64,000 bases of DNA from an uncultured Sunxiuqinia sp. (GTDB lineage Bacteria > Bacteroidota > Bacteroidia > Bacteroidales > Prolixibacteraceae): contig NZ_CANLZV010000017.1 in NCBI RefSeq assembly GCF_947495665.1, forward strand, positions 1 through 64,000, read 5' to 3'. This document shows positions 9,201 through 16,409 of this stretch, one piece after another. The notes beneath the pieces are model-generated. The model saw only the letters and a program-made list of their open reading frames with translations, searched no databases and was not told the DNA's origin. The first letter of the stretch is position 1. Each line of letters starts with the position of its first letter. The position numbers and the translations under genes were made by a program.

Positions 9201-9702
9201 TAGGCACGGCTTTCTTATCGTCCGGGATAGGCAGTCCACCCTCGGCAATGTGAAAAACGCCTTTGGTTGTCCGTCGGTCTTCTTTCGGATTATTTAAAAT
9301 CCCCTGCGATGTCCGATAGGACTTGATGATGTCGGTTTCATGGTAGTCCGTATTCAACGGAAGCGAAACCATCCGGGCCAATCCATAGCGATCAAGAATA
9401 AACGGGTGTCCCGGAAAAGTGATGGTATTGTCGCCAGGCACATCACTTAAATAGTCATCCAGAAACTTTTGAATCCGCTCCCCCATAGGCGAACTGTTGC
9501 TATCCAACAGTCGCGACTTGATGTTGTAATTATTCAACAAAGGCATGGCCATCTCCAAAAAGTCAGACTTCGTGCCGTTAATTGTCGTAGGATAACCGTC
9601 AGCAGCCAGCTTCAGGTTAATATATTGAATCTTTTTCTTGTCCGATACCATAGGCTCATTTTTGTCAATGCCTACTATTCCAAAGGTTCTGTTTACAGTC
9701 AT
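6232..9702 (-). CDS. Pyrophosphate-dependent phosphoenolpyruvate carboxykinase (PPi-type PEPCK)
   Basis: A 1156-residue cytosolic protein recognised as PPi-type PEPCK, the long PEPCK class characterised from Entamoeba and Propionibacterium. That enzyme interconverts PEP plus CO2 plus phosphate with oxaloacetate plus pyrophosphate. From memory, the Propionibacterium protein shares FLDDYL (near residue 84), NPKEDRRTTKGVFHIAEGG (about 138-156), FGNAGDPFLPENDA, GHTGCVILAPHL, a P-loop-like TVSGGGKSEISKS near 490, RPDD, and VLPGRRNNP plus GKSPSTTG in the last third. ATP- or GTP-type PEPCKs are only 500-650 residues long. It stands alone between PanE-like and acetyl-CoA synthetase genes. It would link glycolysis to oxaloacetate without nucleotide cost; a soluble pyrophosphatase gene lies at 33.5 kb. 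Confidence 0.85.
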   Translation of the reverse strand: MTVNRTFGIVGIDKNEPMVSDKKKIQYINLKLAADGYPTTINGTKSDFLEMAMPLLNNYNIKSRLLDSNSSPMGERIQKFLDDYLSDVPGDNTITFPGHPFILDRYGLARMVSLPLNTDYHETDIIKSYRTSQGILNNPKEDRRTTKGVFHIAEGGLPIPDDKKAVPKATFCKLLQAALNPPKESLKLPFTAKQEEPAELFVSLMLRPIVVPEVPGVMKEKSMEVNFLAPGSLVSNLDFVESIFGNAGDPFLPENDAALSPENWTGHTGCVILAPHLTKMTKKELGLPHFDNATERQRRDGMCWKKEDEKYNDGTAFKITARDERGVVVTLIADNYYGYCKKEVKTMIGYSANLYGLAEEEHAGGAIAFRSYNLGEKCYLDERLPSNGLDFASFIYLFADLIELKEEGYAVDKNYPQVIYIPEDANFDLLKQTISWDKAGEKQTIKLLPYKYYIYPNGYRVEMKKRIEGPKWHLVGTQAEGTLCHKPCTVSGGGKSEISKSIKDAMIQGSVIVTDLNADLDRVEEIMSTDFSKRFKVPADYSVNKSRHILSRRRSLGSVIKLLTPSDEYTDEYNAWLTSIPQHIKVLVYVIKGNYSEDWDKDWRKYFSVDKINGVPGNELKFQNNKLLSNYLRVGHDTDKSWRLFLLRQDYNPSSKVQVEDDITASVTLDASKLENLNPEYANTSVKIVKNCESRLFQRPDDCVIKGYDKQGEKDLSSPNTFLSNFEPLTREQVQEIKDDAIGFELYTQPVKDLINTFLESSKPEYLVVPSEPRLVDGVPSKNPRYLQIRPDLVEPVEKYIAEMSTRIFRKIPLEKPVHLPVNSVLPGRRNNPAEPEINVPPLAVYNPIHYQELPELFIDFICSITGKSPSTTGFGSEGALTKGPFNSLLPAADLNNAFLSYILTGYHGYSSAAGYVGPKYKVDHDISLLVPELWCRMSVEEREPEYLIKHGYLEKVENFKHKGKMVDASLLGYRITLRFVTHFMGRIFSKPEAVFSDEMLKPEMQDMDMFVASIENLSVTQKRVAEGFMRDGTIDLLCPPLKALVHIMVDGQYKGKDRSHPDIRAMFTREAVLNSAWYQERLVEKQKRDIAQRTTNVAYIEEVINRKNFAETSVRLNLPERLKAAKARLEKVSSPAYLDDLKGTIGVDTLRPIQD

Positions 9703-9935
9703 GATATCTATTTTTTAGTGTTGATTTTAGAAGAACACATTTTCAACTCAAAATCTCCAAATTAAACCAAGTTTCCCCGGTTGATTATTTAACAAAGACA
9801 AACGAATTATCAAACAAAAGTTCGTATAAACTAATGCTTCATAGCGTCTTGGTGCACATTCAAAATTAAACAGAAAAAGGATAGTCTGCCAGAGCCGGAA
9901 GCCCAATTGCTCTAAGTTTAACGCAAACATCACAT

Positions 9936-9967
9936 CCTAAAAAAAGGGAGCTCACTGGCTCCCTTTT
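9936..9967 (-). terminator. Terminator after acetyl-CoA synthetase
   Basis: Read leftward, AAAAGGGAGC and GCTCCCTTTT pair around a 6-nt loop and run into a stretch of T's, 17 bp after the acs stop codon. Confidence 0.88.
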
Positions 9968-9983
9968 CACGACGTAGGCACGT

Positions 9984-11897
9984 TTATACCTTGACATCCA
10001 CGAGTGCTCCTTCGATGATCTGATCCACAACATCTTCATCCAGCAAGGTTGAAATGTCCCCCAAATTGGAAGCATCACCTTCGGCAACTTTCCGAAGAAT
10101 CCGACGCATGATTTTACCGCTTCGGGTTTTGGGAAGCCCCGGAACCAATTGCACCAGATCGGGCCGGGCAATGGGACCAATAATTTTAGTAACTCCCTGC
10201 ATAATACTTCGCCGAATCCCTTCTTCACCACCAGTTGACAGCTCGCCACAAACCACAAAGGCATAAATGCCCTGTCCTTTGATGGCATGAGGATACCCCA
10301 CCACGGCTGATTCATTAACCAAGGGGTGTTCGTTAATCGCGTTTTCAATTTCCGCGGTTCCCAGCCGGTGTCCTGACACATTAATAACATCATCCACCCG
10401 GCCCAGAATTCGGTAATAGCCATCTTCATCTCGCTTAACACCGTCTCCGGTAAAATACATTTTGCTGTAGCTTGAAAAATAAGTGGTTCGAAATCGCTCA
10501 TGATCGCCCCAAATGGTCCTTGCCATACCCGGCCAGGGAAACTTGATGCATAAATTTCCCTCCACCGAATTGCCACTTAATTCTTTGCCTTCGTTACTAA
10601 CAATGACCGGCTGAATACCAGGCAAGGGCAAAGTGGCAAATGAGGGCTTCGTTGGCGTAATTCCTGCCAGTGGTGAAATCATAATACCACCGGTTTCGGT
10701 TTGCCACCAGGTATCCACAATCGGGCATTGACTCATCCCTACATGATCGTGATACCAGTGCCAGGCTTCTTCATTAATGGGTTCTCCAACCGTTCCGAGC
10801 ACCTTTAACGAGGCCAGTTTTTTATTTTCCAGAAACTCATTTCCCTTAGCTAACAGGGCCCGAATGGCTGTTGGTGCCGTATAAAACTGATTAACCTGGT
10901 ATTTGTTAACAATATCCCAGAACCTTCCGGCATCGGGCCAGGTTGGTACCCCTTCGAACATCAGGGTTTTGGCCCCTGTCAATAAAGGACCATAAACAAT
11001 GTAGGAGTGGCCGGTGATCCAGCCAATATCAGCGGTGCAGAAGTAAACATCGCCGGCGTGGTATTGAAAAACATTAGTGAAGGTATAAGCAGAATAAACC
11101 ATGTATCCGCCTACTGTGTGTACAATTCCTTTAGGCTTCCCGGTAGAACCCGAGGTATAGAGAATAAACAAAGGGTCTTCCGAATCCATAATCTCGGCCG
11201 GGCAAACATCCGACTGTCCGTCAACGGCTTTGTGCCACCAAATATCGCGCCCAACAATCATTTCAATGGGGGAATTGGTTCGCTTCAGCACCACCACCGT
11301 TTCAATGGTCGAACACGACTCCAGCGCTTCATCTGCAATTTGTTTCAAAGGCGTAACTTTATCTCCCCGAAAGCCGCCATCCGCAGTTAACAACACTTTT
11401 GCCGACGCATCATTGATTCGTTCCTGCAAGGCATTGGCTGAAAAGCCGGCAAACACAACGGAATGAATAGCACCAATACGGGCACAAGCCAGCAAAGCAA
11501 TGGCCAGCTCCGGAACCATCGGCATGTAAATAGCCACCCGGTCACCTTTACCAACACCTAAACGCCGCAACGTATTGGCAAACTTATTCACTTCAGAAAA
11601 AAGTTCAGCATAGGTTAAAACCCGAGACTCATCCTGGGGGTTGTTGGGCTCCCAGATAATGGCTTCCTGATCTCCATGCGTATAGAGGTTACGCTCGAAG
11701 ATATTTTCGGTAATATTCAACTTTCCGTTCACATACCATTTAATACTGGGTTCATCAAAATTCCAATCAATCACGTTTTCCCAACGTTTACGCCAAAAAA
11801 AACTCTCCCCTTGCTGGGCCCAGAATGCCTGAGGATTAGCAATGCTTTTTTGGTACTCGTGAATATAGCCTCCCAAGCTATGAATCTTGTTTATCAT
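9984..11897 (-). CDS. acs: Acetyl-CoA synthetase (AMP-forming)
   Basis: A 637-residue adenylate-forming enzyme that converts acetate, ATP and CoA to acetyl-CoA via acetyl-AMP. The N-terminal acetyl-CoA synthetase segment (IHEYQKSIANPQAFWAQQ, FFWRKRWENVIDWN) is followed by the AMP-binding P-loop YTSGSTGKPKGIVH (about 247-260). TADIGWITGHSYIVYGPL and DTWWQTETGG follow, then TGDGVKRDEDGYYRILGRVDD. The C-terminus has the PKTRSGKIMRR motif, whose Lys is the classical acetylation switch. Length matches Acs (about 640-650). A TetR-family regulator gene is divergent from it, but the clear operators lie nearer that regulator. It has its own terminator. Confidence 0.96.
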   Translation of the reverse strand: MINKIHSLGGYIHEYQKSIANPQAFWAQQGESFFWRKRWENVIDWNFDEPSIKWYVNGKLNITENIFERNLYTHGDQEAIIWEPNNPQDESRVLTYAELFSEVNKFANTLRRLGVGKGDRVAIYMPMVPELAIALLACARIGAIHSVVFAGFSANALQERINDASAKVLLTADGGFRGDKVTPLKQIADEALESCSTIETVVVLKRTNSPIEMIVGRDIWWHKAVDGQSDVCPAEIMDSEDPLFILYTSGSTGKPKGIVHTVGGYMVYSAYTFTNVFQYHAGDVYFCTADIGWITGHSYIVYGPLLTGAKTLMFEGVPTWPDAGRFWDIVNKYQVNQFYTAPTAIRALLAKGNEFLENKKLASLKVLGTVGEPINEEAWHWYHDHVGMSQCPIVDTWWQTETGGIMISPLAGITPTKPSFATLPLPGIQPVIVSNEGKELSGNSVEGNLCIKFPWPGMARTIWGDHERFRTTYFSSYSKMYFTGDGVKRDEDGYYRILGRVDDVINVSGHRLGTAEIENAINEHPLVNESAVVGYPHAIKGQGIYAFVVCGELSTGGEEGIRRSIMQGVTKIIGPIARPDLVQLVPGLPKTRSGKIMRRILRKVAEGDASNLGDISTLLDEDVVDQIIEGALVDVKV

Positions 11898-12210
11898 TTT
11901 ATTCGTTTTATAGGTTGTTTTCTTAAAAAATTAGACTATACTAATTTAAACTGAATAAAAATAAGATGCAAGAATATATCCTATTCGTAATTAAATCAAC
12001 TCCTTTTGATGACACCTCTATCTTTTCCACCTTTAAACCTGCTCATTGACACTTGCAGGCAGGTGCCCAAAATAGTCGTTCTCATCCATTCCCAATACCA
12101 AACGAGGAGCAATCAATCCACCCAAAAAAATGTCTGAAAAAATCACAGCATTTCGATTTGGAAAATTCAATATTCCTTGCCAATTTCGTAGACTGATTAG
12201 TCTATTTATT
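11898..12210. other. Intergenic region between acs and tetR
   Basis: This 313 bp divergent region contains an imperfect palindrome AATTAG-N6-CTAATT at 11929-11946, just upstream of acs, and the tetR operator at 12189-12204. No gene is convincing; an in-frame ATG at 12130 would add 27 residues to TetR but would place the operator inside the coding region. Confidence 0.55.
12189..12204. promoter_or_regulatory. TetR operator O1
   Basis: TAGACTGATTAGTCTA is a 16-bp inverted repeat with perfect 6-bp arms (TAGACT/AGTCTA) around GATT. It lies 6 bp before the tetR start codon. A copy with 15 of 16 bases identical in the opposite orientation lies at 12780-12795, before the next gene. Two near-identical palindromes flanking a TetR gene are a strong sign of autoregulation. 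Confidence 0.8.
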
Positions 12211-12774
12211 ATGAGTGAAAAAAGAGCACAAATCTTAACAACGTCCTTGCGATTATTCGTAACCAATGGTTTTCATGCCACACCTACTTCCCAAATTGCC
12301 AAAGAATCAGGGGTAGCCACGGGTACCTTGTTCCATCATTTCAAAACAAAAGAGGAGCTGATCAACACACTTTACCTGGAAACCAAAGGCGAAATGATCC
12401 AGTCGCTGTCAAACAAAGTTGATGAACAAGAAACCATCAAAGGGAAATTGAGACAAATTTTCTTCAATGCAATTCACTGGGCTGTAACCCATCCGGATCA
12501 CCAGCTTTTTTACAGCCAGTACAGCAACTCCCCCTTTATCACCAATTTAACCCGGGAACTTGGCTATCGGCGTTTTCAGTTTATTTACGACATTCTGAAG
12601 CTCGGACAGGAAAAGGAAATTCTAAAGCCCATAGACATTGATTTGATGTTTGAGGCCATTGATGGCACCTTAATGGGAATTACAAAATACCTGCTCATCC
12701 ATCCAGAAAAAATTGCAGATGAGATGTGTCTCGAAAACGCTTTCACCTTATACTGGGATACACTGAAGGGTTAA
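12211..12774 (+). CDS. TetR/AcrR family transcriptional repressor
   Basis: A 187-residue one-component repressor starting MSEKRAQILTTSLRLFVTNG. The N-terminal helix-turn-helix includes HATPTSQIAKESGVATGTLF followed by HHFKTKEELINTLY (residues about 22-55). The C-terminal ligand-binding domain (about 60-187) diverges, as usual, so the inducer is unknown. I chose the ATG at 12211 rather than one 81 bp upstream because helix 1 follows directly and the palindromic operator lies just upstream. The second operator precedes the reductase gene 58 bp downstream, so the protein most likely represses itself and that two-gene unit. Confidence 0.9.
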   Translation: MSEKRAQILTTSLRLFVTNGFHATPTSQIAKESGVATGTLFHHFKTKEELINTLYLETKGEMIQSLSNKVDEQETIKGKLRQIFFNAIHWAVTHPDHQLFYSQYSNSPFITNLTRELGYRRFQFIYDILKLGQEKEILKPIDIDLMFEAIDGTLMGITKYLLIHPEKIADEMCLENAFTLYWDTLKG

Positions 12775-12779
12775 ATCAG

Positions 12780-12795
12780 CAGACTAATCAGTCTA
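12780..12795. promoter_or_regulatory. TetR operator O2
   Basis: CAGACTAATCAGTCTA is the reverse complement of the operator at 12189-12204 with a single end mismatch. It lies 5 bp after the tetR stop and 37 bp before the reductase start, the right place to block transcription of the downstream pair independently of the tetR promoter. Confidence 0.8.
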
Positions 12796-12832
12796 TAAAA
12801 AAAAGAAACAAATCGCACAAAATAGCAAGACA

Positions 12833-13897
12833 ATGACAACAATAGACAGAGATAAACCCATACTGGTAACCGGCGGCACCGGCTATCTTGCTTCATGGAT
12901 TATCAAGCAGTTGCTGGACGAGGGCTTTCAGGTAAATACAACCGTTAGAGATAAGTCGGTCCAAAAGAAATACCAACACTTGCTGGATATCACCTCGAAA
13001 AGCAAAGGTAAATTAGCCATTTATGAAGCAGACCTGCTGCTGGATCATTCGTTTCAGGAAGCGATGGAAGGCTGCGAGTTGGTCATTCACACAGCCTCTC
13101 CATTTAAAATAACAGCGATAAAAAATGCCGATAAAGAGCTGATTCAACCGGCTCTTCAAGGTACCCGAAATGTTTTATTCTCGGCCAACGATTCGGGATC
13201 GGTCAAGCGGGTGGTACTCACCTCCAGCATTGTGGCCATGGTAGGCGATGCCCGCGATGTAAAAGAACAAAACAACGGTGTATTCAATGAGAAAAGCTGG
13301 AATACCAGCAGCTCCGCGGAGTATCAGCCTTATCCGTATTCGAAAACAATTGCGGAAAAAGAAGCCTGGAAGATTGCAGAAAAACAAAACCGCTGGGACC
13401 TGGTCGTCATCAACCCGGGCTTTATCCTTGGTCCGTCCCTTAGCCAGCGCTCCGACTCTACCAGCATCAACCTGATGATTCAACTATTCTCTGGCAAATT
13501 TAAATCGGGCGTTCCGACGGGCGACCAGGCCATTGTTGACGTTCGCGATGTGGCCCGAGCCCATATTCTAGCCGGGCTAATACCCACGGCAAGCGGACGC
13601 CACCTGGCTGCAGCCCATCAAAAAGATTTTCTGGCTATTGCCAACATCATCCGGAAACAACACCCCAATTATCCACTGCCCAAAAAATATGTTCCGAAGT
13701 GGTTGTTTCAACTCATAGGACCACTCATGGGATTCTCGCGGAAGTATGTAAAACGCAATATGGGCTACGACTTTGTCTTTGATAATTCCTACATCAAGAA
13801 GGATTTAAAGATGAGCTTCATTTCCTTTGAAAAGACGATTACAGATCATTTTAACCAGTTGGTGGAAGATGGTTTAATCCCTGATTTACGCGCATGA
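12833..13897 (+). CDS. NAD(P)-dependent epimerase/reductase, dihydroflavonol-reductase-like
   Basis: A 354-residue extended short-chain dehydrogenase. The glycine-rich nucleotide motif VTGGTGYLASWI lies at residues about 12-23. ADLLLDHSF (the Asp after the third strand), VVLTSSIVAM and the catalytic pair YPYSKTIAEKEAW (YxxxK) near 163-175 follow. INPGFILGPSL is the conserved PGxxxGP element of the dihydroflavonol 4-reductase/cinnamoyl-CoA reductase branch. The natural substrate is probably an aldehyde or ketone and is unknown. It lies behind a TetR operator and its stop codon overlaps the next start (ATGA), so the two were translated as a coupled pair controlled by the TetR protein. Confidence 0.88.
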   Translation: MTTIDRDKPILVTGGTGYLASWIIKQLLDEGFQVNTTVRDKSVQKKYQHLLDITSKSKGKLAIYEADLLLDHSFQEAMEGCELVIHTASPFKITAIKNADKELIQPALQGTRNVLFSANDSGSVKRVVLTSSIVAMVGDARDVKEQNNGVFNEKSWNTSSSAEYQPYPYSKTIAEKEAWKIAEKQNRWDLVVINPGFILGPSLSQRSDSTSINLMIQLFSGKFKSGVPTGDQAIVDVRDVARAHILAGLIPTASGRHLAAAHQKDFLAIANIIRKQHPNYPLPKKYVPKWLFQLIGPLMGFSRKYVKRNMGYDFVFDNSYIKKDLKMSFISFEKTITDHFNQLVEDGLIPDLRA

Positions 13898-14595
13898 AGA
13901 AACAAACTGCCATTGTAATTGGAGGCACGGGCCTGGTTGGAAATCATCTAATCAGGCTCTTGCTTTAAGACAAACGTTTTGATCGGGTTCGGGCTTTCGG
14001 GCGTCGGAGCACCGGCTTATCCCACCCCAAACTTGAGGAACACCTGGTTGATTTTGATCAAATCTCGAACTGGGCTCATTCTGTTCAGGGCGATGTGCTT
14101 TTTTCAGCCTTGGGAACTACCCTCAAAAAAGCAGGCAGCAAAGAGAAGCAGTTTCTTATTGACTATACCTATCAGTACCAGGTAGCAGAAGCTGCAGCCA
14201 GCAATGGCGTTACTTCTTATGTGCTGGTTTCATCGGCAGGAGCCAATGCCAAATCCAAACTATTTTACAGCCGGTTAAAAGGTCAGCTGGATGAAGCGGT
14301 TCAGCAAACAGGCTTTAAGCAGGTGGCCATTCTGCGACCATCATTTTTGGATGGAGAACGCCAGGAACAGCGCACGACCGAACAGATTGGCCTCAGCGCA
14401 ATGCGTTGGCTTACCCAGTTTATATTCAAAAGGTACCGCCCTATTCATGCAAAAGTTGTTGCACAGGCAATGATTAATGCCTTTTTTAGCAAGACAGCAG
14501 TTCCCACCTATACCATTTACGAACTGGACGAGCTGTTTCCTGTGGCCAGCGGCGAACTGACCAAAGAGACACAAACCAATCCTGAAGCTAGTTAA
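13894..14595 (+). pseudogene. NAD(P)H-binding (HTATIP2/NmrA-like) oxidoreductase with in-frame stop
   Basis: A 233-codon reading frame starts at the ATGA overlap with the upstream reductase: MKKQTAIVIGGTGLVGNHLI is a perfect Rossmann start. Codon 25 (13966-13968) is TAA. The same frame then continues without interruption through DKRFDRVRAFGRRSTGL, DVLFSALGTTLKKAGSKEKQ, VLVSSAGANAKSKLFYSRLKGQ and VAILRPSFLDGERQE to the stop at 14593. These are hallmarks of the HTATIP2/YbjT-like family. A single base change from GAA would restore it. Either the gene is disrupted, an internal start at about 14095 makes a protein lacking the cofactor loop, or the TAA is a sequencing error. Confidence 0.85.
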
Positions 14596-15497
14596 AGATT
14601 GAAAATGTACCCCAAAGAAAAACGTAAGAAAGAATTGTTCGGATAATCCAGCCCTTCATCCATCGTCCGGGGAATATTATAAATCCAGGCAGCCTCAAAA
14701 TCGAAGCTTTTGTACTTCACGCTCAAAGGCACTTGCAGCTGTAGATTCATCAAGCCAAAAACATCCTTAAAGTCGGTAATGATTTCTGTGTTGGTGTCCG
14801 GATCAATGATGGGCGCATTAAGCTGGTATTCGACCAACTCTGACCCAAAGTAAAGCGACAGTTCGGGTTCGAACCTGATTTTATCGTATCGCCTCAGTTG
14901 CACCAGATTGAGATAGGCATACACATCCCAGGAAAGGGTCGCCCCCACCTCTTTTCCCATTAAAAGGTAAGTATCAAAGCGGGTACCGAAGTGCTCACTT
15001 TTTAAGGTTACCCCAAGATCTACACCACTGCTGTACAAGGGATCAAAGTCCGGATCGTCATTGTTGTAAATAAAATAATCGTAGGATAGCCGATACCTCA
15101 AAAACTTCATCTTTTTCAGACTTCGGGCATAGCCTGCCGTCAGCACTGTTGTTCCGTAGCCCGGCTCAAGCTGGCTATACCACGCACCTGCTATTCCGGC
15201 ATAAAAACCCTTGGAGTGCAGGTAAAAAAGCTGGCTGCTCAAGTTGTACTGCTGATTCCCAATTTCCCGTCCGGCAAAAAAGGTCTGCGAATCGAAGTTA
15301 CTTCGCCAATACAAGAACTGATAGTTTTGCTTCACGCCAAACAGGTAACTCAACTCATCATCATTAAAAATAACCTCGTTCAACAAGGAGTCAAGTCGTG
15401 CTTCCTCTAAATCATCAATCACATTGGGCTGCTGGGCTTTCAGTCCGGTATTCCAGAAAATAAGCAGCACGATGACAAATGCAGAAATTCTTTTCAT
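14592..15497 (-). CDS. Outer-membrane beta-barrel protein (DUF6268-like)
   Basis: A 301-residue protein with a signal peptide (about 1-21, ending LKAQQ) and a body of alternating aromatic and hydrophobic strands, such as YNLSSQLFYLHSKGFYAGIAG, FLRYRLSYDYFIYNND and LSVKYKSFDFEAAWIYN. It ends in LRFSLGYIFNL, the terminal aromatic strand recognised by the barrel-assembly machinery. The acidic patch DDPDFDP and the overall layout resemble DUF6268 outer-membrane proteins of Bacteroidota; no function is known. It overlaps the convergent pseudogene by 4 bp. A terminator at 15531-15576 separates it from the Gln-rich gene upstream, so it probably has its own promoter or relies on read-through. Confidence 0.7.
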   Translation of the reverse strand: MKRISAFVIVLLIFWNTGLKAQQPNVIDDLEEARLDSLLNEVIFNDDELSYLFGVKQNYQFLYWRSNFDSQTFFAGREIGNQQYNLSSQLFYLHSKGFYAGIAGAWYSQLEPGYGTTVLTAGYARSLKKMKFLRYRLSYDYFIYNNDDPDFDPLYSSGVDLGVTLKSEHFGTRFDTYLLMGKEVGATLSWDVYAYLNLVQLRRYDKIRFEPELSLYFGSELVEYQLNAPIIDPDTNTEIITDFKDVFGLMNLQLQVPLSVKYKSFDFEAAWIYNIPRTMDEGLDYPNNSFLRFSLGYIFNL

Positions 15498-15530
15498 GAG
15501 ATGTATTTTTTGATTGATCAGTTTTCGTTT

Positions 15531-15576
15531 AAAAGAAAAGACCCGTGACGACCAAGGATCATCAACGGGCCTTTTG
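15531..15576 (-). terminator. Terminator after the Gln-rich gene
   Basis: Read leftward, AAAAGGCCCGT pairs with ACGGGTCTTTT (one G-T/mismatch position) across an 18-nt loop, followed by TTTTAAA. It lies 12 bp beyond the stop codon. Confidence 0.75.
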
Positions 15577-15587
15577 GGCTCAATAGC

Positions 15588-16241
15588 TTAGTTTCCTCCC
15601 TTACCATTTCCTCTTTTAGCCTGCTGCTGCGCTTGTTGTTGCGCCTGTTGCTGTGCTTGCTGTTGTGCTTGTTGCTGCGCCTGCTGTTGAACTTGCTCAT
15701 TCAGCTGAGTTTGTGTTTCCTGGTGAATTTGGTTGCGCATCCGTTGTTGAACACCACTACCCATGCCTTCTGCATTGTCCTGTTGTTGCAGTCGTTTCCG
15801 TACCTGTTGCATTTCACCTGCTCCCATATTGGTTTGCATTTGTGCCCGCTGTTCTTGCCGAAGTTGGTTATGTGCTTCCAACATTTCCTTTTGCTCTTCG
15901 GTAAATGAAGCCTGCAAAGCCTCCCGTTTTTCTTCCCGGGTCATTTCGGTATTTTCCAAAATGGCCAGCTGTTCTTCCGAGAACGTAGCCCGGAAAGCAT
16001 CTCTAAATTCTTTTCCGTTGGCACGAGCCTGATTCAAAATGGCTTGTTGCTCACCGGTAAGTTTCAACGATTGATCTCTCAGTCGAAGGCGATCCTGTGT
16101 CTGATCTTTGTCCTGATCGGTATCCTGATCCTGATGAATTCGGTCACGGGTCTGGGTGCCATTCCCCTGCGCCCATACGGTGGTGGTAGTCATCCCCACC
16201 AATAGGGCTAATGCTGCGAATGTTCGAATGATTGCTTTCAT
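15588..16241 (-). CDS. Secreted Gln-rich, Spy/CpxP-like protein in the ECF regulon
   Basis: A 217-residue protein starting MKAIIRTFAALALLVGMTTT with a signal peptide cut near WAQ. A charged linker (DQDTDQDKDQTQD) precedes a helical region about 55-125 with LTGEQQAILNQ, FSEEQLAILENT, MTREEKREALQ and FTEEQKEML. These repeated T/SxEQ helices resemble LTxxQ-containing Spy/CpxP periplasmic chaperones. The tail is six QQQA repeats and a basic GNGKGG end. I chose the ATG at 16241 because a longer frame from 16292 would run through the promoter motif at 16285-16316. That motif is shared with the ECF sigma operon, so this gene is probably a target of the sigma factor encoded 4 kb upstream. Function unproven. 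Confidence 0.78.
   Translation of the reverse strand: MKAIIRTFAALALLVGMTTTTVWAQGNGTQTRDRIHQDQDTDQDKDQTQDRLRLRDQSLKLTGEQQAILNQARANGKEFRDAFRATFSEEQLAILENTEMTREEKREALQASFTEEQKEMLEAHNQLRQEQRAQMQTNMGAGEMQQVRKRLQQQDNAEGMGSGVQQRMRNQIHQETQTQLNEQVQQQAQQQAQQQAQQQAQQQAQQQAKRGNGKGGN
15618..15689 (-). repeat. Six tandem 12-bp repeats coding for QQQA
   Basis: Six head-to-tail 12-bp units encode QQQA repeated near the C-terminus of the Gln-rich protein. The units differ by synonymous CAA/CAG and GCx changes, so the protein repeat is being kept even though the DNA copies have drifted. Confidence 0.9.
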
Positions 16242-16284
16242 AACATGTGTTTTTATGATTCCTTCTAAATATCTTTCACCTGTA

Positions 16285-16316
16285 AACCGCATGAAATTCC
16301 GTTTACCCTACCTTGC
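16285..16316 (-). promoter_or_regulatory. Putative ECF sigma promoter, site A (Gln-rich gene)
   Basis: Read leftward: GCAAGGTAGGGTAAA, then 12 bp, then CGGTT. The same two blocks with the same 12-bp spacing occur at 20410-20441 before the sigma gene. The intervening 12 bp differ, so this is a conserved bipartite signal and not a copied segment. The CGGTT block is 44 bp before the ATG, fitting an ECF -35/-10 pair. Confidence 0.75.
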
Positions 16317-16409
16317 CTGATTATTTTTTCTGAAACGATGTTCGCCTCCCCAATTACCGGGCAACAAGCAATTCATTTCCGGCTAAGCAAGTGGAATCTT
16401 TTATTCTGG

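Noticed and set aside
12130-12210. N-terminal extension of TetR from an ATG at 12130
   Set aside because: It would put the palindromic operator inside the gene and adds residues not seen in TetR proteins.
15618-15689. Tandem 12-bp repeats as a possible CRISPR or minisatellite
   Set aside because: There are no spacers, and the units are in-frame codons of a real protein tail.
16242-16292. 17-residue extension of the Gln-rich protein
   Set aside because: It covers the CGGTT block of the shared promoter motif and precedes the signal peptide.
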